A DNA stretch of 64,000 nt from Rosettibacter primus (lineage in GTDB: Bacteria; Bacteroidota; Ignavibacteria; Ignavibacteriales; Melioribacteraceae). The DNA is taken from contig NZ_JAYKGK010000001.1 of the NCBI RefSeq assembly GCF_036860675.1, positions 558,001-622,000 on the forward strand, given 5' to 3'. The notes below the pieces were generated by a model. The model saw only the letters and a list, made by a program, of their open reading frames with translations, had not been told where the DNA came from and did not search any database. Position numbers and translations under genes: made by a program. The first letter of the stretch is position 1. Each line of letters opens with the position of its first letter. This document shows positions 25,687 through 35,259 of this stretch, piece after piece.

Positions 25687-26395
25687 TTTTTATTAAATCC
25701 CCCAGTTTAATTTTATTTTCATAAATTGCTTTGCCTACAATTACTGCATATAAGTTTATGTTTGAGAGTATTAAAATATCGTGTAAAGAACCAATTCCAC
25801 CAGAAGCAATTAAATTTATATCCGGGAATTGATTCAAAATTTTTTCATACAATTCTTTATTTGACCCGCTAAGTGTTCCATCACGACTTATATCTGTGCA
25901 TAAAAATGTATTTATTCCTCGTTCAAAACAATATTGAATATGTTCGTAAATTGAGATGCCGCTATGTTGCGTCCATCCTTTAATAAGAATTTTTTCTTTA
26001 TTTGAATCTATTGCAACAATAAATCTTTCTTTGCCAAACTTATCAATAATTTTTTCAAATTCTGTTTTATCAGTAATAGAAAGAGAACCAATAATTATTT
26101 TATCTACGCCAGCGCTTATCAATTGATTGACCTGTTCAACATTTCTTATTCCTCCGCCAAATTCAATTTTCAATTTTGTATTTTCTTTTATCTGTTGAAT
26201 AATTGGAAGAATGCTAATTTTTCCATCAATAGAAGCTGCAAGGTCAACTATGTGAACCCATTTGAAACCTGCAGAATTATATCTTTCAGCAACTTTTAAT
26301 GGTGTTGTATCATAGTAAGTTGCTTGATTAAAATCTCCCTTCGTGAGTCTAGCAACTTTATTGTTCAATATGTCAATAGCTGGTATGATTAACAT
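25676..26395 (-). CDS. hisA: Phosphoribosylformimino-AICAR phosphate isomerase
   Basis: 239-residue barrel enzyme, paralogous to HisF. LIIPAIDILNNKVARLTKGD, IEFGGGIRN and TDISRDGTLSG carry the phosphate sites and catalytic Asp residues. It catalyses the Amadori rearrangement before the HisHF step. It overlaps hisH by seven bases in the tight operon. Confidence 0.96.
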   Translation of the reverse strand: MLIIPAIDILNNKVARLTKGDFNQATYYDTTPLKVAERYNSAGFKWVHIVDLAASIDGKISILPIIQQIKENTKLKIEFGGGIRNVEQVNQLISAGVDKIIIGSLSITDKTEFEKIIDKFGKERFIVAIDSNKEKILIKGWTQHSGISIYEHIQYCFERGINTFLCTDISRDGTLSGSNKELYEKILNQFPDINLIASGGIGSLHDILILSNINLYAVIVGKAIYENKIKLGDLIKIGS

Positions 26396-26976
26396 TTTTC
26401 AATAAAATTCTTTAATACTTTTAATCCATTGCTTCCAGATTTTTCAGGGTGAAATTGAATACCATAAAAATTATCTTTTTCACAGGCAGCTGAGAAGTCA
26501 ATATCATAATTTGATTTTGCAACTGTAAAATCATTTAATGGGACATAAAATGAATGAGCAAAATAAAAATATGAGTTGTTTTCTATTCCATCAAATAACT
26601 TGCTTTCTTTAATCACTTCAACTTTGTTCCAGCCCATATGTGGCACTTTAACTTTGGATGCATCAAACATTTCTGTGGTAGTATTTATTATTCCCAGGCA
26701 ACTTACATTTCCTTCTTTTGATTTATCACATAATACTTGCATACCAAGACAAATTCCAAGCAAAGGTTTTTTAATTATTCGAAGCATTGTAAATAAATTT
26801 AGAAGATGCAATTTTTTTACAGCAAAAGATGCTTCACCAACTCCTGGAAAAATAATTTTTTCACATTTCAGCAAATCACTTTCTTTATTTGTTACAATGA
26901 AATCTGTTGTTATGTCGCTCAATGCATTAACTACAGATTGAATGTTACCAGCTCCATAATCAATTACAGCAATCAT
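26389..26976 (-). CDS. hisH: Imidazole glycerol phosphate synthase glutaminase subunit
   Basis: Class I glutamine amidotransferase, 195 aa. The triad is visible: Cys in LGICLGMQVL, His and Glu in GIQFHPEKSG. N-terminal VIDYGAGNIQSV is typical of HisH. It supplies ammonia to HisF. It overlaps hisB by four bases. Confidence 0.97.
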   Translation of the reverse strand: MIAVIDYGAGNIQSVVNALSDITTDFIVTNKESDLLKCEKIIFPGVGEASFAVKKLHLLNLFTMLRIIKKPLLGICLGMQVLCDKSKEGNVSCLGIINTTTEMFDASKVKVPHMGWNKVEVIKESKLFDGIENNSYFYFAHSFYVPLNDFTVAKSNYDIDFSAACEKDNFYGIQFHPEKSGSNGLKVLKNFIEKC

Positions 26977-27854
26977 AATTTCCCTTTTGTTGATGGCAAT
27001 AATCCTTTTGCTCTTGGGTCAATTCTGCAAGCTTCATTTAATGCTTTTGCAAACGCCTTAAATATCGATTCAATTTTATGATGGTCATTTTTTCCTTCTG
27101 CTTTAATATAAATATTTGCCATTAATCCAATTGTAAGACCGCGGAAAAATTCTTCTGTTAATTCTGTCGGAAACTCTCCAACTTTTTCTCTTTGAAATTT
27201 GCAATTAAAATTGAGAAAATTCCTCCCGCTTAGGTCAATTGCACATACTGCAACTGAATCATCCATTGGCAGCATAAATCCAAATCTTTTGATACCTTTT
27301 TTATCACCGAGTGCTTTTCTTAATGCTTCTCCCAGAGCAATTCCAGTATCTTCAATTGTATGATGTTCATCAATATTCAAATCTCCTTTTACCTCAACAG
27401 TTAAATTCAAATTTGCATGACGGGCAATTTGTTCAATCATATGATTGAAGAATCCAATTCCAGTTTCTATTTCAGCTTTTCCTTCGCCATCAAGTTCAAG
27501 TTTAATTGTGATATCTGTTTCTTTTGTTTTCCTTTTTATCTCGGCAGAACGCAAGTTCTTAATTATTCTATCGACCGCCTCTTCAATATTTTTTATTTTG
27601 TTTTTAGAAATTACAATTTTGTTATCGGAAGATTTTCCTTTAATTCTAATTTCAAGATAGTCACTGTTCTTTTTCGCAGGATTAATTTTAATTCCTTCCA
27701 GTTTTAAAATGTCCAAAACTGTTCTATCAATTTTATCTTTATCAGCAAAGATTTGAAATGAATATTCTGATAATTTTTTTAATGAACTAATTAGTCCCTT
27801 TGCTAATTTGTTTGACGGATTAAAAAGTTCTGAATCAATTAAAATATTTTTCAT
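26973..27854 (-). CDS. hisB: Imidazoleglycerol-phosphate dehydratase with unusual N-terminal extension
   Basis: 293 aa. Residues about 100-293 are a full dehydratase domain: FFNHMIEQIARHANL, DEHHTIEDTGIALGEAL and EGKNDHHKIES hold the metal-binding His/Glu clusters. Residues 1 to about 98 are extra. They resemble a shrunken HAD phosphatase (ILIDSELF near the start, then LISSLKKLSEYSFQIFADK), but the DxDxT motif of the E. coli-type bifunctional enzyme is missing. The phosphatase step is therefore probably done by another protein. It overlaps hisC by four bases. Confidence 0.95.
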   Translation of the reverse strand: MKNILIDSELFNPSNKLAKGLISSLKKLSEYSFQIFADKDKIDRTVLDILKLEGIKINPAKKNSDYLEIRIKGKSSDNKIVISKNKIKNIEEAVDRIIKNLRSAEIKRKTKETDITIKLELDGEGKAEIETGIGFFNHMIEQIARHANLNLTVEVKGDLNIDEHHTIEDTGIALGEALRKALGDKKGIKRFGFMLPMDDSVAVCAIDLSGRNFLNFNCKFQREKVGEFPTELTEEFFRGLTIGLMANIYIKAEGKNDHHKIESIFKAFAKALNEACRIDPRAKGLLPSTKGKL

Positions 27855-28900
27855 AATATCTCATTAAGCTTTTCAAGAAATAAATTATTTTCTTCAGGTG
27901 TTCCGATTGTAACTCTTAGATAACCGGCAAAATTAAATTGATTGCTTCTATCGCGAATAATAATTCTATTTTTTTCGAGATAATTATAAACTTCTTTTGG
28001 ATTTTCTACCTTAAAAGAAATAAAATTTGAATCAGAGTGCAACACATTTAATATTTTTTTATTTGATTTTAATGAAGAATATACTCTTTCTCTTTCCTTT
28101 AAAATCATTCTTATGTATTCATTTCTTTTATCAATGTTTTGAAGAGCAAGTGTTACTGCTTCGGCTGTAAGTTTACTAATATTATAGGGTAATTTTATTT
28201 TGAAAAATATATTAATAATTTCTTTTGAAGCAGCACAAAAACCACAACGAACACCAGCCATTCCCCAGGCTTTTGAAAATGTTCTCATTACAATCAAATT
28301 AGGGAATTCAAGTGTATATTTAATCAGACCTTCATTCTGAGCAAAGTCAATGTAAGCTTCGTCAACAAGTACAATGATGTTTAATTTTTTTGTCAACTCA
28401 AGAATTTTTTCTTTATCAAGCAAATTTGCAGTGGGATTATTAGGCGAACATAAAAATAGAATTTTTGTTCTTTCATTTACTGCTTTTTCAATTGCATTAA
28501 TGTCAATGTTAAAATCATTTGTCAATGGAACATTAATAACTTCTACCTGATTTATATCGCATGCAACTTTATACATACCGTAAGTTGGTTCGCAAACAAT
28601 TGCGTTATCAATTGAAGGCTGGCAAAAAATTCTTATAGCTAAATCAATTATTTCATCTGAACCTACACCAAAGAATAAATTTTCAACAGGAATATTTAAA
28701 AACTTGCTTACACCTTCTCTCATTATCTTTTGATATGGGTCCGGATAACGATTAACACCCCAAAAATCTTCTTCAGGTAAAACTGTTCCAAAACTATTTT
28801 CATTTGCATCAAGAAGAATTCCTTCAGAATGCGACTGGCGAGCAGAAGTATAAGGTTTTAGTTCCAAAATATTTTTTCTTACTAATTTTTCTATGTTCAT
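27851..28900 (-). CDS. hisC: Histidinol-phosphate aminotransferase
   Basis: Fold-type I PLP enzyme, 349 aa. PLP lysine in RTFSKAWGMAGVRCG; the Asn/Asp/Tyr set in CSPNNPTANLL and VLVDEAYIDF; the C-terminal Arg in YLRVTIGTPEEN. It makes histidinol phosphate from imidazole acetol phosphate and glutamate. It overlaps hisD by four bases. Confidence 0.96.
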   Translation of the reverse strand: MNIEKLVRKNILELKPYTSARQSHSEGILLDANENSFGTVLPEEDFWGVNRYPDPYQKIMREGVSKFLNIPVENLFFGVGSDEIIDLAIRIFCQPSIDNAIVCEPTYGMYKVACDINQVEVINVPLTNDFNIDINAIEKAVNERTKILFLCSPNNPTANLLDKEKILELTKKLNIIVLVDEAYIDFAQNEGLIKYTLEFPNLIVMRTFSKAWGMAGVRCGFCAASKEIINIFFKIKLPYNISKLTAEAVTLALQNIDKRNEYIRMILKERERVYSSLKSNKKILNVLHSDSNFISFKVENPKEVYNYLEKNRIIIRDRSNQFNFAGYLRVTIGTPEENNLFLEKLNEIL

Positions 28901-30180
28901 TTATTTAACCTAATTTTTATTGCATTTGCATGAGCTTGCAGTTCTTCAACCTCTGCAAGAGTAATTACTGTTTGAGCAATTTTCTTTAGTCCATCTTTAG
29001 ATAATTTTTGAAATGTAATAGACTTCATAAATGATTCTACATTAACTCCACCATACGACTTTGCATATCCATATGTTGGCAATGAATGATTAGTTCCAGA
29101 TGCATAATCACCAGCACTTTCTGGTGAATAATTTCCAATAAAAACAGAACCTGCATTAACTATTTTATTTATTAATTTATTTGGATTCTGGACTGCCAAT
29201 ATCAAATGTTCCGGTGCATATCTATTGCTAATTTCAATTGCTTCTTCAAGATTTTGAACCAAAATGATTCTTGAATTATTAAGAGATTTCTCTGCAACTA
29301 ATTTTCGAGGCAATAACTGAAGTTGATTTTTCAATTCAATTAATACCTGTTCTGCTAAATCTTTACTTGTCGTAACTAAAATTACCTGAGAATCTTCACC
29401 ATGTTCAGCTTGTGATAATAAGTCAGCTGCAACAAAAGAACTCTCTGCAGAATCATCTGCAATTATCAAAACTTCACTTGGACCTGCAGGCATATCGATT
29501 GCACAGCCATCAGGGTCAATGCTTACAAGTGTTTTAGCTGCTGTTACAAATTGATTTCCGGGACCAAAAATTTTATCTACTTTCTTTACATCCTCGATTC
29601 CATAAGCCATCATTGCAATTGCATGAGCACCGCCTATTCTATAAAATTCATCTACTTCACAAATTCTTGCTGCAAATGCCAAAGCAGGATTAATTTCATT
29701 TTTAACTGGAGAGCAAACAACTACTCGTTTACAATTAGCTATTTTTGCAGGTATTCCCAGCATCAACATTGTCGAAACTAAAACTGCACTACCACCCGGA
29801 ACATATAAACCAACATTTTCAATCGGAACAGATTTACGCCAGCATTTTATGCCCTGCATTGTTTCAATCTCATATTCATTTTTCTTCTGCTTTTCATGAA
29901 ATTTAAAAATATTATCTGCAGCAGTGATTATTGCTTTACGAACATCGCGTGATAATTTTCTTTCGACTTTTGATAATTCATTCCTGTCAATAAGAATATT
30001 TTCGTCTCTTAAGCCATCAAATTTTTTTGCATATTTTATTACTGCACTTCTTCCTTTATTCTTTACATTTTGAATTATTGGTCGAATTTGTTCATAAATC
30101 TCTGCTGTCTTAATAGCAGGACGACTTAATAATTTTTCAATCTGTTTTACATTAAGATTTTTGTAATCAACAATTTTCAT
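28897..30180 (-). CDS. hisD: Histidinol dehydrogenase
   Basis: 427 aa, full length. It performs the last two NAD-linked oxidations to histidine with a zinc ion. The signature around IDMPAGPSEVLIIAD and the catalytic Glu-His of YAPEHLILA are present, as is SAGDYASGTNHSLPTYGYA. It overlaps hisG by four bases, so translation is coupled through the operon. Confidence 0.97.
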   Translation of the reverse strand: MKIVDYKNLNVKQIEKLLSRPAIKTAEIYEQIRPIIQNVKNKGRSAVIKYAKKFDGLRDENILIDRNELSKVERKLSRDVRKAIITAADNIFKFHEKQKKNEYEIETMQGIKCWRKSVPIENVGLYVPGGSAVLVSTMLMLGIPAKIANCKRVVVCSPVKNEINPALAFAARICEVDEFYRIGGAHAIAMMAYGIEDVKKVDKIFGPGNQFVTAAKTLVSIDPDGCAIDMPAGPSEVLIIADDSAESSFVAADLLSQAEHGEDSQVILVTTSKDLAEQVLIELKNQLQLLPRKLVAEKSLNNSRIILVQNLEEAIEISNRYAPEHLILAVQNPNKLINKIVNAGSVFIGNYSPESAGDYASGTNHSLPTYGYAKSYGGVNVESFMKSITFQKLSKDGLKKIAQTVITLAEVEELQAHANAIKIRLNK

Positions 30181-31046
30181 AATATCATATTTTCAATTGG
30201 TAAAATTAAAATTCCTGAAGCGCCAGCACTTTTTAGTTTTTGATAAATCTCCCAAAATTGTTCTGCAGGTATTACTGCATGAACTGCAACCATTGTAGGA
30301 TCAGCTAAAGGAAGAATAGTTGGACTTTTAAGTGAAGGGATTATTTTTTCAATTTCTTCGAGTGAAGACTTAGGGGCATTCATCATTAAGTATTTTGATG
30401 TTTTTGCAGTTAAAGCTGAATCTATTCTAACCAATAAATTATTCAACAATAAACTTTTGTTATCATCATTATCAATAAATTTGTTCTTAATCAAAACTGC
30501 TTCAGAAGAAAAAACATCAAATGATTTTTTAAGCTTATTCAGCTTAAGAGTATTTCCTGTTGAAACAAGGTCACAAATTACATCTGCTACTCCAAGTGAT
30601 GGTGCAATTTCTACTGAACCACTAATCTCGACAATTGTTGCTTTAATATTATTTTCATCAAGAAATTTTTTTAAAAGATTTGGATAAGAAGTAGCAATTC
30701 TTTTCCCATTGAGTTCGGATATGTTGTTGAGCGTTTTATTTTCTGGAATAGCTAAAGATAAATTACATTTGCCATAACCTAATTTTCGAATTACATCAAC
30801 TTCTACATTTCTTTCATATAAAACATCTTCACCAACAATCCCAATATCTGCAACTCCATCACTTACATATTCTGGAATATCATCATCACGCAAGAATAAA
30901 ATATCAAGTTCAAAATTACGTGTTGTAATTATTAACCTTTCTGAATAATCTTCAATATCAAGTCCGCAGTTACGCAGAAGTTGAAGTGATTTCTCGGTTA
31001 ATCTTCCTCTTTTTTGTAAAGCTAATTTTAAATTTCCATTTAACAT
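30177..31046 (-). CDS. hisG: ATP phosphoribosyltransferase, long form
   Basis: 289 aa, which means the long HisG with a C-terminal ACT-like regulatory domain (about 215-289) that binds histidine, so no HisZ is needed. LKLALQKRGRLTEKSLQLL starts the catalytic domain; GVADVICDLVSTGNTL is the PRPP site. It is the first committed step and the first structural gene of the operon, directly behind the attenuator terminator. The ATG has ATGGAGTG as a ribosome site. Confidence 0.96.
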   Translation of the reverse strand: MLNGNLKLALQKRGRLTEKSLQLLRNCGLDIEDYSERLIITTRNFELDILFLRDDDIPEYVSDGVADIGIVGEDVLYERNVEVDVIRKLGYGKCNLSLAIPENKTLNNISELNGKRIATSYPNLLKKFLDENNIKATIVEISGSVEIAPSLGVADVICDLVSTGNTLKLNKLKKSFDVFSSEAVLIKNKFIDNDDNKSLLLNNLLVRIDSALTAKTSKYLMMNAPKSSLEEIEKIIPSLKSPTILPLADPTMVAVHAVIPAEQFWEIYQKLKSAGASGILILPIENMIL

Positions 31047-31063
31047 ATTTCACTCCATATAAC

Positions 31064-31090
31064 AAAAAACCCCGACATGCGCCGGGGTCT
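31064..31090 (-). terminator. Attenuator terminator of the his operon
   Basis: On the minus strand ACCCCG and CGGGGT form a six-bp GC-rich stem with an eight-base loop, followed at once by six T. It ends about 18 nt before the hisG ATG, so transcription stopping here would silence the operon. Its upstream arm includes CCGGCGC, complementary to GCGCCGG (31123-31129) near the end of the leader ORF; that alternative seven-bp pairing destroys the terminator. Confidence 0.9.
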
Positions 31091-31112
31091 TATTGAAAAT
31101 TTATTATTTAAT

Positions 31113-31184
31113 TTATAGTATACCGGCGCTTCTCTCAGGAAGTAGATGATAATGGTGGATATGATGATATACTAAATTTTTCAT
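31113..31184 (-). CDS. hisL: Histidine operon leader peptide
   Basis: 23-codon ORF from ATG to TAA, starting MKNLVY, then HHIHHYH, and ending ERSAGIL. Five of seven consecutive residues are histidine. It stands just before a terminator and the his operon in the same direction. When charged tRNA-His is scarce, a ribosome stalled at the His codons would leave the GCGCCGG segment, which overlaps the last codons, free to pair with the terminator's first arm and allow read-through. The RBS is weak by eye. Sequence, position and mutually exclusive helices all agree with classical attenuation. Confidence 0.9.
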   Translation of the reverse strand: MKNLVYHHIHHYHLLPERSAGIL

Positions 31185-31257
31185 AAGTCTTGTAAATTTT
31201 TGTTGTAAATTTAGAAAACTTTAATAAAGAAACAAAAATATTTTTTAGGAATTATAA

Positions 31258-32070
31258 ATGCTCTGTTATTTTACATCTGACTTACACGGTCATAAATCAA
31301 GGTATGAAAAATTATTTAACTTAATTATTCAAGAACCACCTCATATTTTATTTTTGACAGGTGATATACTTTCTCATCATTCCACTCAAAATTTTTTAAT
31401 GGATTACATAGTTCCAAATCTAAAAAGAATAAAAAATTTTCTATCAGAAAGATATCCACAGATATATTTAATTCTTGGGAATAATGATGAAAGAATTTAT
31501 GAAGAAATCATTGAAAATATTAGCAAAGAAAATTTATGGAATTATATTCATTTTAAGAAAATAAAATTAGATAATTACAAAATCTATGGTTACAATTATT
31601 CTCCACCTACACCATTTTTATTAAAAGATTGGGAAAAGTATGACATTAATTATGAAATTAAAAAAGGTTGTATACCGCCTGAGATGGGTAAACGAACAGT
31701 CGAAATTTCTGATGAAGAAAAATTATCTACAATTCAAAATGATTTAGAAAAGTTAGCAAATATTGAAAATCATTCTAATTCAATATTTTTATTTCACGCT
31801 CCTCCTTATAAAACAAATTTAGACAGAATTGGCAGTAGTATTGTGTTGGATTCTCATGTAGGCAGTAAAGCTATTAGAAAATTTATTGAACAAAAGCAGC
31901 CATATTTAACATTGCATGGTCATATTCACGAATCAACAAGAATAACTGGTAAATGGAAAGATAGAATAGGCAGAACAATAAGTTTTAATGGAGCTCATGA
32001 TGGAGAAGAATTATCGATTATAAAATTTCATATTGATAATTTAGAGAATGCAGAACGAATTTTAATTTGA
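31258..32070 (+). CDS. Metallophosphoesterase (calcineurin-like)
   Basis: 270 aa. The dimetal motifs are present in order: TSDLHGH (D-x-H), LTGDILSHH (GD), LILGNNDERI (GNxD/E), FHAPP (H) and LHGHIHEST (GHxH). It hydrolyses a phosphoester of unknown nature; cytoplasmic, as there is no signal. It is divergent from the his operon and convergent with the large PEP-binding gene, overlapping its end by nine bases. Confidence 0.9.
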   Translation: MLCYFTSDLHGHKSRYEKLFNLIIQEPPHILFLTGDILSHHSTQNFLMDYIVPNLKRIKNFLSERYPQIYLILGNNDERIYEEIIENISKENLWNYIHFKKIKLDNYKIYGYNYSPPTPFLLKDWEKYDINYEIKKGCIPPEMGKRTVEISDEEKLSTIQNDLEKLANIENHSNSIFLFHAPPYKTNLDRIGSSIVLDSHVGSKAIRKFIEQKQPYLTLHGHIHESTRITGKWKDRIGRTISFNGAHDGEELSIIKFHIDNLENAERILI

Positions 32071-35000
32071 CCTAGATTTTAATTTCAATGGATGAGCAGC
32101 TTCAGTCAATGCGCTGATTTTTAATGCATAACTTGTTTTATTCTCAATATCATCATCCGTTATATAATGAACATCCAGTAATCCTTGAGTTTTTATACCA
32201 GTTCGTAAATAATTAATTTCACTCAAACATAAAGACCATCCTTCAAACCATAATTCGAGTTCATATTTTTTGCATTTTTCTTTATCTATATGAACAATTA
32301 AATCTATATCACTCGCTGGACCAGAAACAGCATCTTTGGTACTGCCAAATATATAAATACCTTTAACACCAAATCTTTCACCATCAAGTTCAGAAGCAAT
32401 TTTTTCAGCCATTTTCATTCTCCAGCGCCAGTGGTCGCTTGGATGAAAATTCACACTTTCTTTAATTTCTTTTTCAATTTGAATATCCATAGATGGAGTA
32501 ACAAACATTGCAATTGCTTCATCATATTCAGCATTCATCAATACACGTAAAACCATCCCACCAGTAGATTTTACTACATCAATCACTCTTATAGTGTCTT
32601 GCAGGTAATAGTATTCAGGTAAAAGATTTTCGAAAATATTTTCTGATTGAGTCAAAAATTCTTCATTGAATATAATCCCATCATCATCAGGATAAAGTGG
32701 AAGATATTTAATATTCGATTCAACTAAATCCTGGAAAAAATGAGTTCCAAAAGAAACTTCCGGGACATAATTCCCTTTTTTGCGTGCAATTTCAATTAAC
32801 ATTGCAGTATTGTTAATATCGGAATAAGTTACACTAACGCCTAATTTAATATCACCACGACTACCCCATCTGCCAGGTCCCATTAAAATAAATTTTCTCT
32901 TGGGTAATAGTTTATTTAGTCTGCTTACTGCTCTGCCAACTTGAATCAATTTATTTCTTTCAGAAATTTCATTGTATTTTATTGGGTCTACATAAACAAT
33001 GTGAGTAATCTCAGGAACTCTTCCGTTTGACACAAATTTTTTAGCTGTAAAAAGAATTTTATCAACAGGAACATCTTTGGGAATTATATCAATAGCAGTT
33101 TCTCTTGAACGACTTTGCGGTCTACATTGAAGTAAATAAAAATCCTTGCTGTCACAAGCAAATTCCACATCAACTGGTGTTTTCATTTTTGACTGAAGAG
33201 TTTTTAGAATCATATCAATTTTTTTGAGAAAATCTGTTTTCAAAAATAATCCATCAAATGTAACAATGTATTCTTTTGATGGGTCCTCAAATTCAAAAGT
33301 CATAGGTTGACGTATTATGTTCCCTTGTAGAACTGAAAAAACTAATTCAAAAGAAGGAAAAATATTATTTGTTTCTTCAAGAAATTTTTTAATCGATATT
33401 GTTTCAAACTCGTTTGTTTTCAAATTAATCACATCAATATGCTTAGGAGAATATCTTAACATTTCTTCTGGCGAAACATTTACTCTTAAATTTGGTTGAG
33501 CTGGAGAAATAAGAATTGGATAATCATCACTTAATCTATCTACTGCACGAGTACCCAAGCCTGGAACCAGGCGAACCAAACCATCTTCTCTTTTAATTCT
33601 TGGAGACCATCTAAATTCATTCAAGCTGAAAGCAACGCCGGCAAATGAAGGCAGAAAATAATTTCCCACTCTTGTACCTACAACTTCTTGAATCATTATG
33701 CCCATTTCTTCGTGAAAATCCAGTAATCCTCTTTCTGCTCTATATTCAATTGGGTCAGGTCCAAATGTGGAAGCATAAACTTCTGCAATCGCATCCATAA
33801 GCGAAGCAAGTCTTTGCTGCTTTGTTCCCTGATTTGCAAGAAACAAACTTTTATATTTCCCAGAGAATGTGGCATCCATCTGATCTTCAAGTAAACTTGA
33901 ACTTCTCACAATTAAAGGTCTATCACCAAAATCATCTAAAGCAACTGATAATCCTTTTACTATATCAGGAGGAAATTCAGAATTTTTAAAGAGTTGAACG
34001 ATATGAGGATATTCAATTCTTACCTCATCAATTTCCTTATATTTTTGTTCAAGAACCTCTTCTAAGTTATTATATTGCATAAAATTAAGAATGCCATCCG
34101 AAGCTATATACCATGTTTTAGGAACTTTTATATTTTTCAATAAGTCATTGTTTTCAGCTTCTTTTTGTAGAATATGAGATGCTATAAATAAGCCTGCACT
34201 CTTACCACCAAGTTTGCCGTGACTTCCTGGCGGGAAGATCATCTTATCAATTAACTTATAAAAATCTGTTAATTTAACATACTCTTTGGCAATTGAAATA
34301 AAATTAAGCTGGTCAGTAAAAAATCGACGGAGCAAGGACACACGCAAGCCTTTAATAGTAGACGGTGGCAATTCAAATTTTTCTGGAGCTAAATGATAAT
34401 ATTTGCGCAAAGCATCTGCTATTTCTGTTAAAGAAGTATCCTGATTATCAACAACTTTAATCAATGCACTTGATTTATCTTCCTGAATCCATTTTTGAAT
34501 TTTATTAAGTATAACTTCATCAGGTAAATTATCATCAGCTAATCTCTGAATGGTTTCAACATATTCGTCATAATTAATAATCTTTTCAACTTTGCTTGGT
34601 TTATTTTCATCCTGTGTATCACTATCATTATATCCAACTCTAATCCTTCTTGGTATATTTGAATGTTTCATTAATAATTCTGCTTCTTCAATCCCTTTCC
34701 AGCACAAAAGATTAAGAAGTTTTCTCATTAAACTCATAAAAAGATTAGGATCAGTCTTTCGTATCATATCTAAAACAATTTTCCATTCTCCTCTAATTGT
34801 TTTACCTATATCTTTTCTTGCATTTTGTAATTCCTCAAAAACACTTTTTAATTTTTGGTGAAGTATAAAATGACCCAATCTTTCAGCAATTGTATTAAGT
34901 AATCTTTTTTCCTCTTTTAGGAAAGGACTACCTTCAACCATTGGTACTTCTTTAGTATAATAAACAAGTATTTGCCCTACAACTTTTTCCTGGACTATAA

Positions 35001-35259
35001 TATCAGTACTAATTACCCATGGCGTTTCTTCAAATTCAGAAGTTTGATAAACAATATCACCATACACTAATTTAGCTTTACAATATTCAGAATATTGAAA
35101 TCCTGCTGGAATTGCATCAAGCACTGTAAGAAAAGCTTGGCGCAAAGATATTTCGGAACGATTAAGATTATCCTCTATTGTATATAAACAATTTAGTTCT
35201 TTTGTTCTTTCTTGAAGTTGCAGAATAAGATTATCATCCGGCTTATGTCCATTTAACAT
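32062..35259 (-). CDS. Large PEP/pyruvate-binding domain protein fused to a nucleotidyltransferase domain
   Basis: 1065 aa, cytoplasmic. Order: an N-terminal GAF-like region (about 1-140) that includes a short coiled segment, a linker region, a PPDK-type N-terminal ATP-grasp domain starting near GKLGGKSAGLF with the phosphate-binding RSSSLLEDQMDATFSG, a conserved block with MGPGRWGSRGD, and a C-terminal nucleotidyltransferase-like domain with FGSTKDAVSGPASDIDLIV (GS...DxD). The swivelling His domain and PEP-synthesis barrel of true PPDK are absent, so it is not a glycolytic enzyme. It overlaps the next PEP-binding gene by seven bases. Function unknown; perhaps a sensor or kinase-like regulator acting with its neighbour. 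Confidence 0.8.
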   Translation of the reverse strand: MLNGHKPDDNLILQLQERTKELNCLYTIEDNLNRSEISLRQAFLTVLDAIPAGFQYSEYCKAKLVYGDIVYQTSEFEETPWVISTDIIVQEKVVGQILVYYTKEVPMVEGSPFLKEEKRLLNTIAERLGHFILHQKLKSVFEELQNARKDIGKTIRGEWKIVLDMIRKTDPNLFMSLMRKLLNLLCWKGIEEAELLMKHSNIPRRIRVGYNDSDTQDENKPSKVEKIINYDEYVETIQRLADDNLPDEVILNKIQKWIQEDKSSALIKVVDNQDTSLTEIADALRKYYHLAPEKFELPPSTIKGLRVSLLRRFFTDQLNFISIAKEYVKLTDFYKLIDKMIFPPGSHGKLGGKSAGLFIASHILQKEAENNDLLKNIKVPKTWYIASDGILNFMQYNNLEEVLEQKYKEIDEVRIEYPHIVQLFKNSEFPPDIVKGLSVALDDFGDRPLIVRSSSLLEDQMDATFSGKYKSLFLANQGTKQQRLASLMDAIAEVYASTFGPDPIEYRAERGLLDFHEEMGIMIQEVVGTRVGNYFLPSFAGVAFSLNEFRWSPRIKREDGLVRLVPGLGTRAVDRLSDDYPILISPAQPNLRVNVSPEEMLRYSPKHIDVINLKTNEFETISIKKFLEETNNIFPSFELVFSVLQGNIIRQPMTFEFEDPSKEYIVTFDGLFLKTDFLKKIDMILKTLQSKMKTPVDVEFACDSKDFYLLQCRPQSRSRETAIDIIPKDVPVDKILFTAKKFVSNGRVPEITHIVYVDPIKYNEISERNKLIQVGRAVSRLNKLLPKRKFILMGPGRWGSRGDIKLGVSVTYSDINNTAMLIEIARKKGNYVPEVSFGTHFFQDLVESNIKYLPLYPDDDGIIFNEEFLTQSENIFENLLPEYYYLQDTIRVIDVVKSTGGMVLRVLMNAEYDEAIAMFVTPSMDIQIEKEIKESVNFHPSDHWRWRMKMAEKIASELDGERFGVKGIYIFGSTKDAVSGPASDIDLIVHIDKEKCKKYELELWFEGWSLCLSEINYLRTGIKTQGLLDVHYITDDDIENKTSYALKISALTEAAHPLKLKSRSN

